DNA of 46,531 nt from a virus: positions 1 to 46,531 of the IMG/VR virus record IMGVR_UViG_3300027659_000054. One strand, written 5' to 3'. Positions 1-7,824 of the stretch are shown here, piece by piece. The translations under genes were made by a program, and so were the position numbers. The stretch's first letter is position 1. Each line of letters opens with the position of its first letter. The notes under the pieces were generated by a model, which worked only from the letters and a program-made list of their open reading frames with translations, made no database searches and was not told the origin of the DNA.

Positions 1-308
1 GGGGGGGGGGGTGTCTGAAAAAAAATCTCTCCCCTCTCTCTCAGCGGCCTACCCCCTCCCCTGTTTTGAGCAGGCGGTATCGCGGCGGTGTTTCCGGGAC
101 GGCGGCGCGTAGCGGGAAAAGATGGCCCGCAAAGGGCGTTCTAGGGGGCCGGAAAGGGGGCCGGGTGAAGAGCCGAAAGTGCATTCCAAACGCGCCTAGC
201 GCAAAGAAAAAGGGCTTAGCACAAAGGCTAGCTCGCCTCAAGCTCACCGCCGGAAAACAGATGAAAGGGAATAGAGGATTATCCCCCTATTCCCTCAACA
301 TCTGCCTT
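1..308. other. Left end, no gene supported
   Basis: This stretch starts with eleven G residues and a short A run. The rest is GC-rich, with short open frames on both strands that lack convincing protein character. The G run at the very end looks like a sequencing or assembly artefact rather than a phage terminus. I see no matching sequence at the right end that would prove circularity. Confidence 0.4.
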
Positions 309-809
309 CTAGGCTAGCATGGTTTTTTCAGTTTCCGCAATCAAGCCTGCGATGTCCACTTTCTCCACTGGCTTTTTACCAGCATGCTTCTCGGCAAATG
401 CGCGCGTTGCTCCATCATCAACCATTGCTTGCACCTTTTTCTCCCATGTAGCCAAGCGAGTCGCGAAGGAGAAACCACCGCCGGCATTCTCACGTTCACC
501 ATAAAGGCGCAACGTTTCGAGGTACTCCTCAGTATCTTCCGCTGTCCAGTTATGCACTGGAATGTCCTTCATTCCTTCCTTCCATGCCACACTCCCCGGT
601 GGCGTGTAAGCCATAACTTCCTGTGCTTTCGCATTTAAGCCATAGTCAAACATGAGTGCCTTCAGCTTGCCTTCATTAGCTTCCAGAACTGCTTTCACGA
701 TTTTATCCGCTTCCACTCCTGCGATAGCGATATTAACAACTCGGCCACCGAGCTTTTTACCATTGATGGTTTCCTGTCCGATCTTACCGATAACGATTGT
801 ATTCTTCAT
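309..809 (-). CDS. Hypothetical protein, leftward gene at left end
   Basis: This 166-residue protein is unrecognised. It begins with a short hydrophobic strand pattern (MKNTIVIGKIGQ) and ends in a charged, probably helical segment rich in Ala, Glu and Lys. No membrane segment or catalytic motif is visible. The start is preceded by AACCACACTATG, the A/C-rich leader seen before many other leftward genes here, which supports the chosen ATG. It is the only leftward gene in the left arm. If the genome is circular or circularly permuted it would belong to the leftward early arm that ends at the right edge of the window. Its function is unknown. Confidence 0.7.
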   Translation of the reverse strand: MKNTIVIGKIGQETINGKKLGGRVVNIAIAGVEADKIVKAVLEANEGKLKALMFDYGLNAKAQEVMAYTPPGSVAWKEGMKDIPVHNWTAEDTEEYLETLRLYGERENAGGGFSFATRLATWEKKVQAMVDDGATRAFAEKHAGKKPVEKVDIAGLIAETEKTMLA

Positions 810-1109
810 AGTGTGGTTAGAACGTAGGAAAAAGCACCGTTATAGAATAGCCTATAACCGCCATGCCGCTCTACGCTCTATGCACACTAAGGTGCGACGA
901 TGGACACTGCCACCGACCGTTCATCATCGCTTACTAGGCGTGACTGCTTTATATACTGCCAAAGAACAATAGGCAACCCCAGGTTACCCGCGCCGGATGG
1001 ACTACCGTACCACCTCCCGCGCCCCGACCATTCCAGCCGGGACAGAACTATAGCACATCCCCGCTATCCTGTCAATGACTTTCCCCCCTTTCCCCTAAAA
1101 TGCTACTGC

Positions 1110-1154
1110 GTCTCAGTCTCAACAGGCCAGTTTCCATGAGACTGAGACTCAGTC
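1110..1154. repeat. 12-bp inverted repeat with nested palindrome
   Basis: GTCTCAGTCTCA at 1110-1121 is matched perfectly by TGAGACTGAGAC at 1137-1148 across a 15-base loop. The right arm overlaps a second palindrome, GACTGAG-A-CTCAGTC at 1140-1154, so two alternative hairpins compete for the same bases. No T-run follows on either strand, which argues against a simple terminator. An operator, origin or packaging-related site is possible. Confidence 0.6.
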
Positions 1155-1180
1155 GCAACCTAGCCGCGTGAGAGGTCCCT

Positions 1181-1210
1181 TTGCCCACCGGGGGGTCGGG
1201 GTTCTATATT
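1181..1210 (+). promoter_or_regulatory. Possible sigma70-like promoter
   Basis: TTGCCC at 1181-1186 and TATATT at 1205-1210 are separated by 18 bases and point toward the rightward genes. The match is fair rather than strong, and the first rightward start lies about 270 bases downstream, which would give a long leader. It is kept as a candidate because it overlaps the only AT-rich island in this gap. Confidence 0.25.
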
Positions 1211-1478
1211 ATATAACTAACACTCGCGCGGACAAAAACCCAAAGGGGACTTCCCAGAAAGAGCATTCTCCTTTCCCGCTTGCACTTCCCGCTTAACCGC
1301 CTACTGTTCCCGCATGCCCGCTCTACGCCCACAGGTCAAACCGCTCAGTCTCCCAGCCGTGCCCACAATTTTCTTCATCCGGGACAGCTCAAAAGCTCCC
1401 GCTAGTCCGGCTCCGGCGGGTGGAAACTTGAATCCTACCTAACAGTAACCCACTCGGTCAACCACACTTACCCACCGC

Positions 1479-1625
1479 ATGCAACTTTCACTTTCACTGA
1501 GCCTTTCGGCAGGATTTCCTGGGGATTCAACACCGGGTGGGAGTGATTCTGCTTTGCTGCTGGTGGATGGGGTCAGTGGGCTGCTGCTGGCTGATGGTTC
1601 TTCATTCCTTCTCTTAACCGTTTAA
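1479..1625 (+). CDS. Small fibre-type protein (48 residues)
   Basis: A 48-codon frame starts at ATG 1479 and stops four bases before the next gene. The protein has a Leu/Ser alternating start (LSLSLSLS), a Gly-rich middle and an end of repeated units like LLLVDG and LLLADG. Such leucine triplets followed by (A/E/V)DG or similar turns occur in short repeats of phage fibre and other virion proteins, so a small virion or fibre component is the best guess. Tight spacing to the fibre-like gene downstream supports co-expression. A chance open frame is not excluded. Confidence 0.5.
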   Translation: MQLSLSLSLSAGFPGDSTPGGSDSALLLVDGVSGLLLADGSSFLLLTV

Positions 1626-1629
1626 CTTT

Positions 1630-2685
1630 ATGCCTGACTCCGCACTCTCTGCACTTACCGCCAGCACCCCTGGAACAGCCGGTTTGCTCTACACCGTCCA
1701 AGGCGGCGCGGATCGGAAGCTAGCCATGACCGCAGCGGGAGCACAAATGCTTGAGGCTGCTAATGCGGCGGCGCAGCATGCACTGCTCGGAGCACTCGCG
1801 CAGACGTTTAGTGCAGCCGGTGCAACGTCCGTTCCTGCTGTCAAACTCAGTGGCGCATGGAAGGTGGCCACGGCGGCTACGGTGGCTCAGATGTTGCTGG
1901 AAGACCCAACAGGCTCACCAACTGTCTTTGCTGGCGCGGCAGCGGGCACGGGGCTGGGAATGAACATCAAGACGTTTACGGGGAACTATCTGGATTTCCA
2001 ACTCAATGGGCTTAGCCAGTTCAGCCTTTCAAGTTCGGTGCTGAGCTTTCAAGCTGTGGCAAGTAGCACGCATGGACTGACCATTACTTGCAACGGCTCC
2101 GGCGCAATCATCCAAGGGCTTTATAACGGGTCGGCGGTCTCCCGTGGGAGTTTGTCACTGAATGCAGGCCCGACTGCCAACGCCGTGACAGCCATTGGTG
2201 TGGCTGGTTCGCCTTCCTTCTGCATTCAGAGCGGCAATGGCGCGGCTGCCGCCAGTTTGCATGGCTCTTTTATCGGAAACTCAGTTTATACTTTTGAAGT
2301 CCGGCCAACTCACAAAGACGCCTGGGGTGCTTACACGGGCGCAGGCCATGCAATGTCTATCACAGGAGGAAAAGCCTCGGTGACGACGACAGGCGGGGCT
2401 GGTGGTGCGCTGAACCTCACTGGTGGCGCGGCGGGCAGTGCAGGTGCAGCCACAGACAACAACGGCGGGGATGTTTGCCTCGTCGGTGGTGCAGCTACGG
2501 GCACGGGAACCATTGGGGCGCTTAAATTCGGCACAGCGACCAGTCAACTCATTGGGTTCTGGAACGTCACGCCGGTCACTCAGCGCACCGGCTGCGCAGT
2601 GCCTACCGACCTTGCCACCGCCATCACCGCCATCACCGCGCTGCGCACCGCCCTTAATGAGCTTGGACTCACCACCGTCGTTTAA
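1630..2685 (+). CDS. Tail fibre-like virion protein
   Basis: This 351-residue protein is rich in Gly, Ala, Ser and Thr. Its N-terminal part contains an alanine-rich stretch (roughly residues 30-60) of the type found where fibre proteins attach to the particle. The middle is made of short beta-strand-like repeats. Around residues 240-290 lies a Gly-rich tract with repeated GGA/GGAA units. The C-terminal part ends in a predicted helix with Ala/Thr repeats (AITAITALRTAL), which may form a trimeric coiled coil. Composition and layout fit a phage tail fibre or head fibre, but I cannot assign a family. The leader AACTTTATG lacks a Shine-Dalgarno sequence. Confidence 0.6.
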   Translation: MPDSALSALTASTPGTAGLLYTVQGGADRKLAMTAAGAQMLEAANAAAQHALLGALAQTFSAAGATSVPAVKLSGAWKVATAATVAQMLLEDPTGSPTVFAGAAAGTGLGMNIKTFTGNYLDFQLNGLSQFSLSSSVLSFQAVASSTHGLTITCNGSGAIIQGLYNGSAVSRGSLSLNAGPTANAVTAIGVAGSPSFCIQSGNGAAAASLHGSFIGNSVYTFEVRPTHKDAWGAYTGAGHAMSITGGKASVTTTGGAGGALNLTGGAAGSAGAATDNNGGDVCLVGGAATGTGTIGALKFGTATSQLIGFWNVTPVTQRTGCAVPTDLATAITAITALRTALNELGLTTVV

Positions 2686-2692
2686 CACTCTT

Positions 2693-2938
2693 ATGCTCAC
2701 ACCCGAACAAACATCCATCGTCACTGAAAACCTCGCTGCTCACAACAGCGCGACGAACGAAAAACTCACCGTTGATGCCTTCGTTGCCGAAGTCGGTATG
2801 CGTCAAATCCGCTCATGGCAGCAGGAACGCGCCACACGCAAAGGGCTGGCAATGGTGGAGGCCGTGATGACCCTACCAGAAGCCACACGGCTCACGGCAA
2901 CCGCTCAGATCGAAACCATCATCGCAGCCCTTAAATAA
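2693..2938 (+). CDS. Small hypothetical protein, possible fibre accessory
   Basis: This is an 81-residue, probably all-helical protein. The frame is open further upstream, but that part overlaps the fibre-like gene. The ATG at 2693, seven bases after the upstream stop, gives a natural start (MLTPEQTSIV). It is rich in Ala, Thr and Glu with no membrane segment. Similar length and helical content to its downstream neighbour suggests a pair of small accessory proteins, perhaps assembly helpers for the fibre. No family was recognised. Confidence 0.6.
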   Translation: MLTPEQTSIVTENLAAHNSATNEKLTVDAFVAEVGMRQIRSWQQERATRKGLAMVEAVMTLPEATRLTATAQIETIIAALK

Positions 2939-2945
2939 TCCCACC

Positions 2946-3245
2946 ATGCCCCATAGCCTTAAACTCACCAACGGAACCGCTACTTTAGCCTCCTCCATCC
3001 TCAATCTGCCCGACACTTTCAAGACACCCGCGGAGATCATGCGGGCGGCTGCACTGGTCGGTCAAATTGACGCCCCTGAAAAGGTGGAGCAAACCGCTGA
3101 GTGGGCATCATCCAACGAGCGAGAAATCGCTCTTAGCGAGCAGAGCCGTGACTTGCTCAAGCGAGCGGTTGAAACCCATGCCGCCAAACTCCCACCGAAC
3201 AAATTCACGCTCTCCCTTCTGACTCAACTCGGATTTGAAGCTTGA
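2946..3245 (+). CDS. Small helical hypothetical protein
   Basis: This 99-residue protein is predicted helical, with many charged residues in its centre (SSNEREIALSEQSRD) and a C-terminal LLTQLGFEA. It lies seven bases after the previous stop and three bases before the protease gene, so it appears to be in the same transcript. No catalytic motif or signal peptide is visible. The function is unknown; its place between fibre and protease genes suggests a virion or assembly role. Confidence 0.6.
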   Translation: MPHSLKLTNGTATLASSILNLPDTFKTPAEIMRAAALVGQIDAPEKVEQTAEWASSNEREIALSEQSRDLLKRAVETHAAKLPPNKFTLSLLTQLGFEA

Positions 3246-3248
3246 TCT

Positions 3249-3695
3249 ATGCCCGCGCTTGAAGTCATCACCTACTCAGCCCCCGCGGAGCTCGCCAAGC
3301 TGGCAGACCGCGCGGCGTCAGTGTGGAATGATGTCATGCAGGGTTTGGCGGTGCTCAAGAAAGCAGGCTACCCTCACATCACCATCAAATTCGGCTCGGT
3401 GGATCGTGCTTCCGACCCTACCCGCGTAGCCCAATGTGCCGACCATCCCGGCAAGCGGTGGACGATCACTCTCGCCAACGACATCAAATGGAGGCTTTCT
3501 TGGTGGGACAGGGTTTTTGGCCGTGGTGAGGACACGTTCGCATGCCTCGTCCATGAATTTGGCCACATCTTCGACCTTCCGCATTCCTCCGACCCGCGCG
3601 ACGTCATGCACCCGTCCATCGGCGGCAACGGCAAGCTGTCCGCCGAGGAGTCTGCCAACTATCGCGAGTTCTTCCTTAAGCACATCTCCCCATGA
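3249..3695 (+). CDS. Metzincin-like zinc metalloprotease
   Basis: This 148-residue protein carries an extended zinc site. HEFGH spans residues 102-106, the third histidine is H112 and the catalytic residue is E103. A methionine turn (DVMHP, M120) follows shortly after. HExxHxxxxxH plus a Met-turn defines metzincins such as matrixins and archaemetzincins. The usual glycine at position 8 of the motif is Asp109 here, which is atypical. No signal peptide is visible. Surrounded by virion-type genes, it may process a structural protein, be carried in the particle, or cut host surface or matrix protein. The stop overlaps the next start by four bases (ATGA). Confidence 0.75.
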   Translation: MPALEVITYSAPAELAKLADRAASVWNDVMQGLAVLKKAGYPHITIKFGSVDRASDPTRVAQCADHPGKRWTITLANDIKWRLSWWDRVFGRGEDTFACLVHEFGHIFDLPHSSDPRDVMHPSIGGNGKLSAEESANYREFFLKHISP

Positions 3696-4204
3696 TCCTC
3701 TCCATCCAGCCACTTTCCCAGGCCAACGGTGACATCATCCCACCGCCGTCCCGACTTTCCCCCACTTTCCACAATTCTCCTCCACCAAAGAACGAGATCC
3801 AGCGGGAAAAGGCCCTCCACCGCACAGCCGCCTTCCTCATCGCCGCTGGCACCAAGCCCAAAGACGCCGCCGCTGAGCTCCAGGTCGCCGAGGCCACCAT
3901 CTATAACTGGCTCCGGCAGTCTTGGTTCCAGCAAAACGTCACCCAGATCATTTCCGACCACTTCGGCGGCGATGTTTCAGCCATGTTGAAGTCCGCAGCG
4001 ACCACCGCCATCATCGTCGAAATGGACCTGATGCAGAACTCCACCTCTGACCAGGTCAAACTCAAAGCCGCACAGGACATCCTGGACCGCCACCGTGGCA
4101 AGGCCACCAATTTCATCACCGTTTCCAACTCCGCCCTCTCCGAGTCCCCTGAGAAAGAGCTCAAGCGCCTCGAGGACGAACTCGGCACCCCTTCCCTTCC
4201 CTAA
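3692..4204 (+). CDS. Putative terminase small subunit
   Basis: This 170-residue protein has a proline-rich N-terminus. A helix-turn-helix follows at about residues 50-75 (KPKDAAAELQVAEATIYNWL), then a helical region and a charged C-terminus. An HTH followed by oligomerising helices, ending with a segment like KLKAAQDILDRHRGK, is typical of small terminase subunits that recognise phage DNA and load the large subunit. The large terminase gene is not adjacent but about 4.5 kb downstream, beyond the lysis cassette. A DNA-binding regulator is the main alternative. Translation is coupled to the protease gene by an ATGA overlap. Confidence 0.6.
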   Translation: MILSIQPLSQANGDIIPPPSRLSPTFHNSPPPKNEIQREKALHRTAAFLIAAGTKPKDAAAELQVAEATIYNWLRQSWFQQNVTQIISDHFGGDVSAMLKSAATTAIIVEMDLMQNSTSDQVKLKAAQDILDRHRGKATNFITVSNSALSESPEKELKRLEDELGTPSLP

Positions 4205-4236
4205 CCTAACCTTCAGTCCCTCAAACCCACAACTAT

Positions 4237-4635
4237 ATGGCACTCACTACACAACCCTCAGAATCAATCGGTCTCACTAACCTCTACGACGTTCCCGCCT
4301 TCGGTTACATCGCTAACGGCGTCAGCGCTGTCACCCAGATCACCAGCCGCTCAACCGGAGTCACCCTCTCTTCCTACTCCGGCACAATCACAACCGACAC
4401 CACCTCCCTTGCTGCCCTCGCCGTTGCTACCTTCACCGTGACCAACACCAAGGTCGCAATCGGAGATGTCATCGTCGTCTCCAAGCGCTCTGGCTTCACC
4501 AACACCAAGACCGACGTCCGTGTCACCGCCGTCGCCGCTGGCTCCTTCGACATCTCCGTCCACAACATTGACGCCTCCACTGCCGAAGTCGGCGCTGGGA
4601 TCATCAACTTCATCGTCCACAAAGTAACCGTCTAA
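4237..4635 (+). CDS. Probable virion decoration or fibre protein
   Basis: This 132-residue protein is rich in Thr, Val, Ser and Ala, with alternating hydrophobic residues that suggest an all-beta fold. It has one cluster of charges in the middle and no Cys or membrane helix. Small beta proteins of this type often decorate capsids or form fibre knobs. It is the last gene before a strong terminator, so it closes the first rightward transcript. The start follows ACAACTATATG, a typical leader here. No family was recognised. Confidence 0.5.
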   Translation: MALTTQPSESIGLTNLYDVPAFGYIANGVSAVTQITSRSTGVTLSSYSGTITTDTTSLAALAVATFTVTNTKVAIGDVIVVSKRSGFTNTKTDVRVTAVAAGSFDISVHNIDASTAEVGAGIINFIVHKVTV

Positions 4636-4648
4636 CCACCCTCCACCC

Positions 4649-4693
4649 GGCCTGGGTAACTCATCCTTACCCAGGCCTTTCCTCTTTTTTCTT
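4649..4693 (+). terminator. Rho-independent terminator
   Basis: GGCCTGGGTAA (4649-4659) pairs perfectly with TTACCCAGGCC (4667-4677) around a 7-base loop. A pyrimidine tract TTTCCTCTTTTTTCTT follows and runs directly into the ATG of the next gene. This is the strongest terminator in the window. There is no room for a promoter before the next start, so downstream expression needs read-through or RNA processing. Confidence 0.85.
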
Positions 4694-4939
4694 ATGACTC
4701 GTGATCACTCAGACTATGGTTTTGTTGTTGTTGCTGACACTAATGCGGTCGCGACGGGGAGGTATTATGGCTATCAAGCGTGGACTGCCACGGTGATTGC
4801 CGCTATTACTTATGAGCCGGGGTATGAGGGTGATGCAGACCTTGTGGGCAAGACCCTGCCCGCTGGCCTTTATCGCCCGATGAGGTTCACCACTCTCACG
4901 CTTACCTCCGGCACTGGAGCCTGCGAACGTGCTTCCTAA
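4694..4939 (+). CDS. Small virion-type protein
   Basis: This 81-residue protein has a beta-rich pattern: aromatic residues (GRYYGYQAW), then TVIAAITYEPGY, then LPAGLYRPMRFTTLTLTSGTGA. The segment before the C-terminus (LPAG.Y.P..FT.L.LTSG) resembles small phage proteins encoded near capsid or fibre genes, although this is recognition by eye only. The start codon lies immediately after the T-rich tail of the terminator. It precedes the PAS-domain gene, and its own role is unproven. Confidence 0.5.
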   Translation: MTRDHSDYGFVVVADTNAVATGRYYGYQAWTATVIAAITYEPGYEGDADLVGKTLPAGLYRPMRFTTLTLTSGTGACERAS

Positions 4940-4960
4940 TCAAGTCCCTGCTGCTATGAC

Positions 4961-5509
4961 ATGTCGTTACAAGATTTTCCAAGTTCACTCTGGCGTGCCA
5001 GCTTCTTCGACGAGTCTCCCATTCCATGTGCACTTGTGGCTAATGGCGGTGGCTTTCTGCATGTTAATAGCAGCTATTGCGAACTCACTGGTTATGCGGA
5101 GGACGAGCTCCTTGCCCTTAAATGGCAGGACATCACCCATCCAAAGGACATTGCCGGAGACCTTGCTGGAACCAAGCGGGTTTACGAGCATACCCGTGAC
5201 GAGTACACAATGCTCAAACGTTACATCCGCAAGGATGACGAGACCATTTGGATCAATCTCCACGTTCGAGCCTACTCCATCCGTGGGCAGTTCCAGTGCT
5301 TTACCGTCCACGCCGTCCCTGTTGTTGGGGCCGGAGCATCCAGGGCTCGAGACGATGGAAAGCTTGAGGTTATCGCCAAAACCGATTGGGTCCGACTGGT
5401 CGTTGATAATCCCTGGCAGTCCCTCAGCGCCTTCCTCGCCTTCGCCTTTATCCTCGGACGGGAAAACTTCATCCAGCTTATTGAACGATTAACCCAGATT
5501 GGAAAGTAA
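4961..5509 (+). CDS. PAS-domain protein with C-terminal hydrophobic segment
   Basis: This 182-residue protein contains one PAS domain at about residues 17-122. The typical features are the SPIPCALV start, the NSSYCELTGYAEDELL helix, W-QDITHPKD, and the late strands KRYIRKDDETIWINL and FTVHAVPV. A hydrophobic segment near residues 153-167 may insert in or touch the membrane. There is no kinase, cyclase or HTH part. PAS domains sense ligands, redox state, light or oxygen, or mediate protein contacts. No cofactor ligand is obvious. The stop is three bases before the holin start, so it is probably co-expressed with holin and endolysin and could time lysis; that role is inference. Confidence 0.8.
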   Translation: MSLQDFPSSLWRASFFDESPIPCALVANGGGFLHVNSSYCELTGYAEDELLALKWQDITHPKDIAGDLAGTKRVYEHTRDEYTMLKRYIRKDDETIWINLHVRAYSIRGQFQCFTVHAVPVVGAGASRARDDGKLEVIAKTDWVRLVVDNPWQSLSAFLAFAFILGRENFIQLIERLTQIGK

Positions 5510-5512
5510 TCT

Positions 5513-5746
5513 ATGAATTCTATAACTGAAACCGCTACTGTTGAGGTGGCCACGAAGCCGTTCAAGCTTGTTGTGCTTGAAGGTAGCCTTTATTTCACAA
5601 TTTCCGCACTGTCACCTGTTGTGTTGGTGTTGGAGGGTGACAAGGTGCTGGATACTCGGCATGTTGTCGCCCTTGTTCTCGCAGGTCTTGTCGCTGGCTG
5701 CACCAGTCTTAAAGCATTCTTTTCCCAAAGTAATTCCTCCAAATGA
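5513..5746 (+). CDS. Putative holin
   Basis: This 77-residue protein has two hydrophobic segments (about 20-43 and 48-66) joined by a short charged turn (EGDKVLDTRH). The tail is short and polar and ends in SNSSK. Two membrane segments, small size and a 4-bp ATGA overlap with the endolysin gene match class II holins, which permeabilise the inner membrane and release endolysin. The first segment is weakly hydrophobic and contains Ser, Pro and Glu. The assignment rests mostly on topology and neighbours. Confidence 0.7.
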   Translation: MNSITETATVEVATKPFKLVVLEGSLYFTISALSPVVLVLEGDKVLDTRHVVALVLAGLVAGCTSLKAFFSQSNSSK

Positions 5747-6234
5747 AAATGTCCCAAGCAATGGTTGTCCTCGCCAATAAAGAGGTCGGAGTTGAAGAGA
5801 TTGACGGGACCAACTGTGGTCCCCGTGTGAACCAATACAAAGCAGCTACCAATCTTCCTGCTGATGAGGAGTGGCCTTGGTGCGCGGCTTTTGTGTGCTT
5901 TATTACACGGGAGGCTATGAATGCGTGTGGCATCAAAGAAACTGCTGGGTTCAAACGTCCGACCACTGCTGGTGCTTGGGCCTTCGAGCAGTGGTCACTC
6001 AGGCAGGACAACACCACCCAGACCAGGCGCCTTCACCACGGGGACATCGAGGCGGGTGACATTGTGGTTTTCACGTTCTCCCATATTGGTATTGCCACAG
6101 GACCGCCTGTTGACGGTCGGGTTCCTACGATCGAGGGCAACACCGATGGCCAAGGCTCGAGAGAAGGCGGCGCGGTTCTCCGCAAGTCCCGCCGTGTTGA
6201 ACAAATCAAATGCAGAATCCGCTTCACCGTCTAG
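5743..6234 (+). CDS. CHAP-type endolysin
   Basis: This 163-residue protein matches cysteine, histidine-dependent amidohydrolase/peptidase (CHAP/NlpC-like) domains. The catalytic Cys47 is in WPWCAAFV, His114 is in FSHIGIAT, and a polar third residue lies in the IEGNTDG segment (E131/N133). Such enzymes cut peptide or amide bonds in peptidoglycan at the end of infection. No separate cell-wall-binding domain or signal peptide is visible, so it should depend on the upstream holin for export. It is the only lysis enzyme recognised in the window. Confidence 0.8.
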   Translation: MKMSQAMVVLANKEVGVEEIDGTNCGPRVNQYKAATNLPADEEWPWCAAFVCFITREAMNACGIKETAGFKRPTTAGAWAFEQWSLRQDNTTQTRRLHHGDIEAGDIVVFTFSHIGIATGPPVDGRVPTIEGNTDGQGSREGGAVLRKSRRVEQIKCRIRFTV

Positions 6235-6235
6235 C

Positions 6236-6949
6236 ATGACTCTCTTTCAAACCCTCGGAACTCCCGACCCGACGCAGCGGATCTTCCGCATCACGGTGCA
6301 GGACATCCACATCAAGCCTTCAAACTTTCCTACGCTCGGCGTAACTTACGCGAACTGGGCGTTTGATGCTAAGGAACGCCTTGATGATGGCTGGAATGCC
6401 TACGTCTACATCGGCCCTGATGAGGCACCTGTGGGGCGCTCTGCCTTTCTCTTCGGCCCTGCCACAGCAGGCACTGCGCGAACCCGTACAAATATCATCG
6501 AGAGCTACCCTTGGCCAGACGTGCTAACAGCTATTGTTGCCCAGCCTAAATACCACGTCTCTGGCTATGTGGCTGACTACTTCTGGGTGCCCACGCTGAA
6601 GACTTACAACGGCCCAACCAAGACAGTCATAACGGAGATTTGGTCCGCACAGCCTCATACTATTACCGTTCCGGCGACAGTGATGAAGCCACTGCCTATT
6701 GACATTCTTTACTATCAAAACGAATACCATCTTCACCCTACACTCCATCCATCCTACGGCCCGGTGGACCTCGTTACCGCGGGCTCAATAGACCATCCAA
6801 CCTGGGGAGATACTGGAAACCTCGGTTATACCATCCCTGCTACGACAGTAATCGACTGGCCCTCTACCGTCACCATCTCTGATCGCCAGGAACCAGAAGC
6901 CGGTGGCTGGCTAAGGAGAAGTGTAATCGCCTACGCCCCTGGAACATGA
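6236..6949 (+). CDS. Hypothetical virion protein
   Basis: This is a 237-residue protein. The frame is open earlier, but the ATG at 6236, one base after the endolysin stop, is the sensible start ([15 protein letters not shown]). It is rich in aromatic residues, Pro, Thr and Ile, suggesting a beta-rich fold, and has several WP/YP turns. No catalytic motif is visible. Its stop overlaps the collagen-like gene by four bases. It could be the base or adaptor to which the collagen-like fibre attaches, but that rests on position alone. Confidence 0.55.
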   Translation: MTLFQTLGTPDPTQRIFRITVQDIHIKPSNFPTLGVTYANWAFDAKERLDDGWNAYVYIGPDEAPVGRSAFLFGPATAGTARTRTNIIESYPWPDVLTAIVAQPKYHVSGYVADYFWVPTLKTYNGPTKTVITEIWSAQPHTITVPATVMKPLPIDILYYQNEYHLHPTLHPSYGPVDLVTAGSIDHPTWGDTGNLGYTIPATTVIDWPSTVTISDRQEPEAGGWLRRSVIAYAPGT

Positions 6950-7824
6950 ACGCTTACTCTAGTCTTCAAAGGATCCCCGATTGGGATTATCTGCGGAACA
7001 TTGATCGGCCTGCGATTGCGTTTGCCGAGTTTCAAGGCGGCGCCGAGAGTGCAGAAACACCGTCGCCGCGAGTTGTTATATCATCTGGTGTGGGGTCTTT
7101 TATTGGCCCCGCAGGACCCGCGGGTCCCACAGGTCCTACAGGCCCCACCGGTCCACTTGGTCCTACAGGTCCTACTGGTCCTACAGGTCCCACCGGAGTT
7201 GACACTGCAACAATTATTGCCACTGCAACTGCAGCCGAGCCAGACGTGTCCGTCGCTTTGGTGGGAACTGATCTTCAGTTTAACTTTACGCTTTATGCCT
7301 TGGCTGGCGCTGATGTTGTCAGTAGCACCACAGGCCCTGCTAGCTCCGCCAGTGTAGAGTTAAATATAGCCACTAACATGCTTGAGTTTGAGTTCACCTT
7401 TGGCCCTGGCCCCACTGGCCCTGCTTTGGGCGCAGCCATTCACTCGGTAGGCACCGGAGAGTCAGCTGAAGCCTATGTCGAGGTGATTGACGATGTGCTT
7501 CAATTCGACTTCACCCTCCCTGTTGCTATCACTGATGCCTATGTGATCGCCACAGCCACTGGCCCTGCGGAGGCTTCGTGCTCGTTGGCTGGGACTTCGG
7601 TAGGATTTTACTTTACACTGCAGGAGGGACCCACGGGGCCTGATGGACCTGAAGGACCCGCTGGACCCACAGGCCCCGCAGGTGATCCTGGTCCCACTGG
7701 TTCCACTGGTTCCACAGGCCCCACCGGCATCGGAACTGGCACAGCCTCTATTACCTATGTCGATTCCATCAACTTTGGAACATCCAGTTACACCACCCAG
7801 ACCATCACCGTCGTCATCCCATGA
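6946..7824 (+). CDS. Collagen-like virion fibre protein
   Basis: This 292-residue protein has two Gly-X-Y tracts. The first is about ten triplets near residues 54-84, mostly GPT. The second is about eleven triplets near 225-258 with GPD, GPE, GDP and GST units. Between them are three beta-rich modules of similar pattern, with segments like LQFNFTL, LEFEFTF and LQFDFTL. Collagen-like repeats form rigid trimers and are common in phage fibres. Thr in the Y position is a plausible glycosylation site. The gene overlaps a glycosyltransferase gene by four bases, suggesting that the fibre is glycosylated. Confidence 0.8.
   Translation: MNAYSSLQRIPDWDYLRNIDRPAIAFAEFQGGAESAETPSPRVVISSGVGSFIGPAGPAGPTGPTGPTGPLGPTGPTGPTGPTGVDTATIIATATAAEPDVSVALVGTDLQFNFTLYALAGADVVSSTTGPASSASVELNIATNMLEFEFTFGPGPTGPALGAAIHSVGTGESAEAYVEVIDDVLQFDFTLPVAITDAYVIATATGPAEASCSLAGTSVGFYFTLQEGPTGPDGPEGPAGPTGPAGDPGPTGSTGSTGPTGIGTGTASITYVDSINFGTSSYTTQTITVVIP

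Larger units (their letters stand above)
810..1478. other. Divergent intergenic region, likely regulatory
   Basis: About 670 bases lie between a leftward gene and the first rightward gene, and I find no convincing coding frame in them. The region holds a perfect 12-bp inverted repeat near 1110-1148, an AT-rich island around 1202-1222 (tatattatataac) in a GC-rich setting, and a possible promoter just upstream of that island. A divergent gap with inverted repeats and an AT island is where phages often keep promoters, operators or an origin. Which of these applies here cannot be told from sequence alone. Confidence 0.5.

Noticed and set aside
1-32. Run of eleven G followed by A and CT-rich tracts as a possible phage terminus
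   Set aside because: Homopolymer G at a contig end is a common sequencing or assembly artefact; no matching terminal repeat is visible at the right end.
7032-7223. Minus-strand frame reading repeated GPV units opposite the collagen tract
   Set aside because: It is the antisense of GPT-coding repeats, which also yields Gly-Pro-like repeats; strand context and operon structure favour the plus strand.
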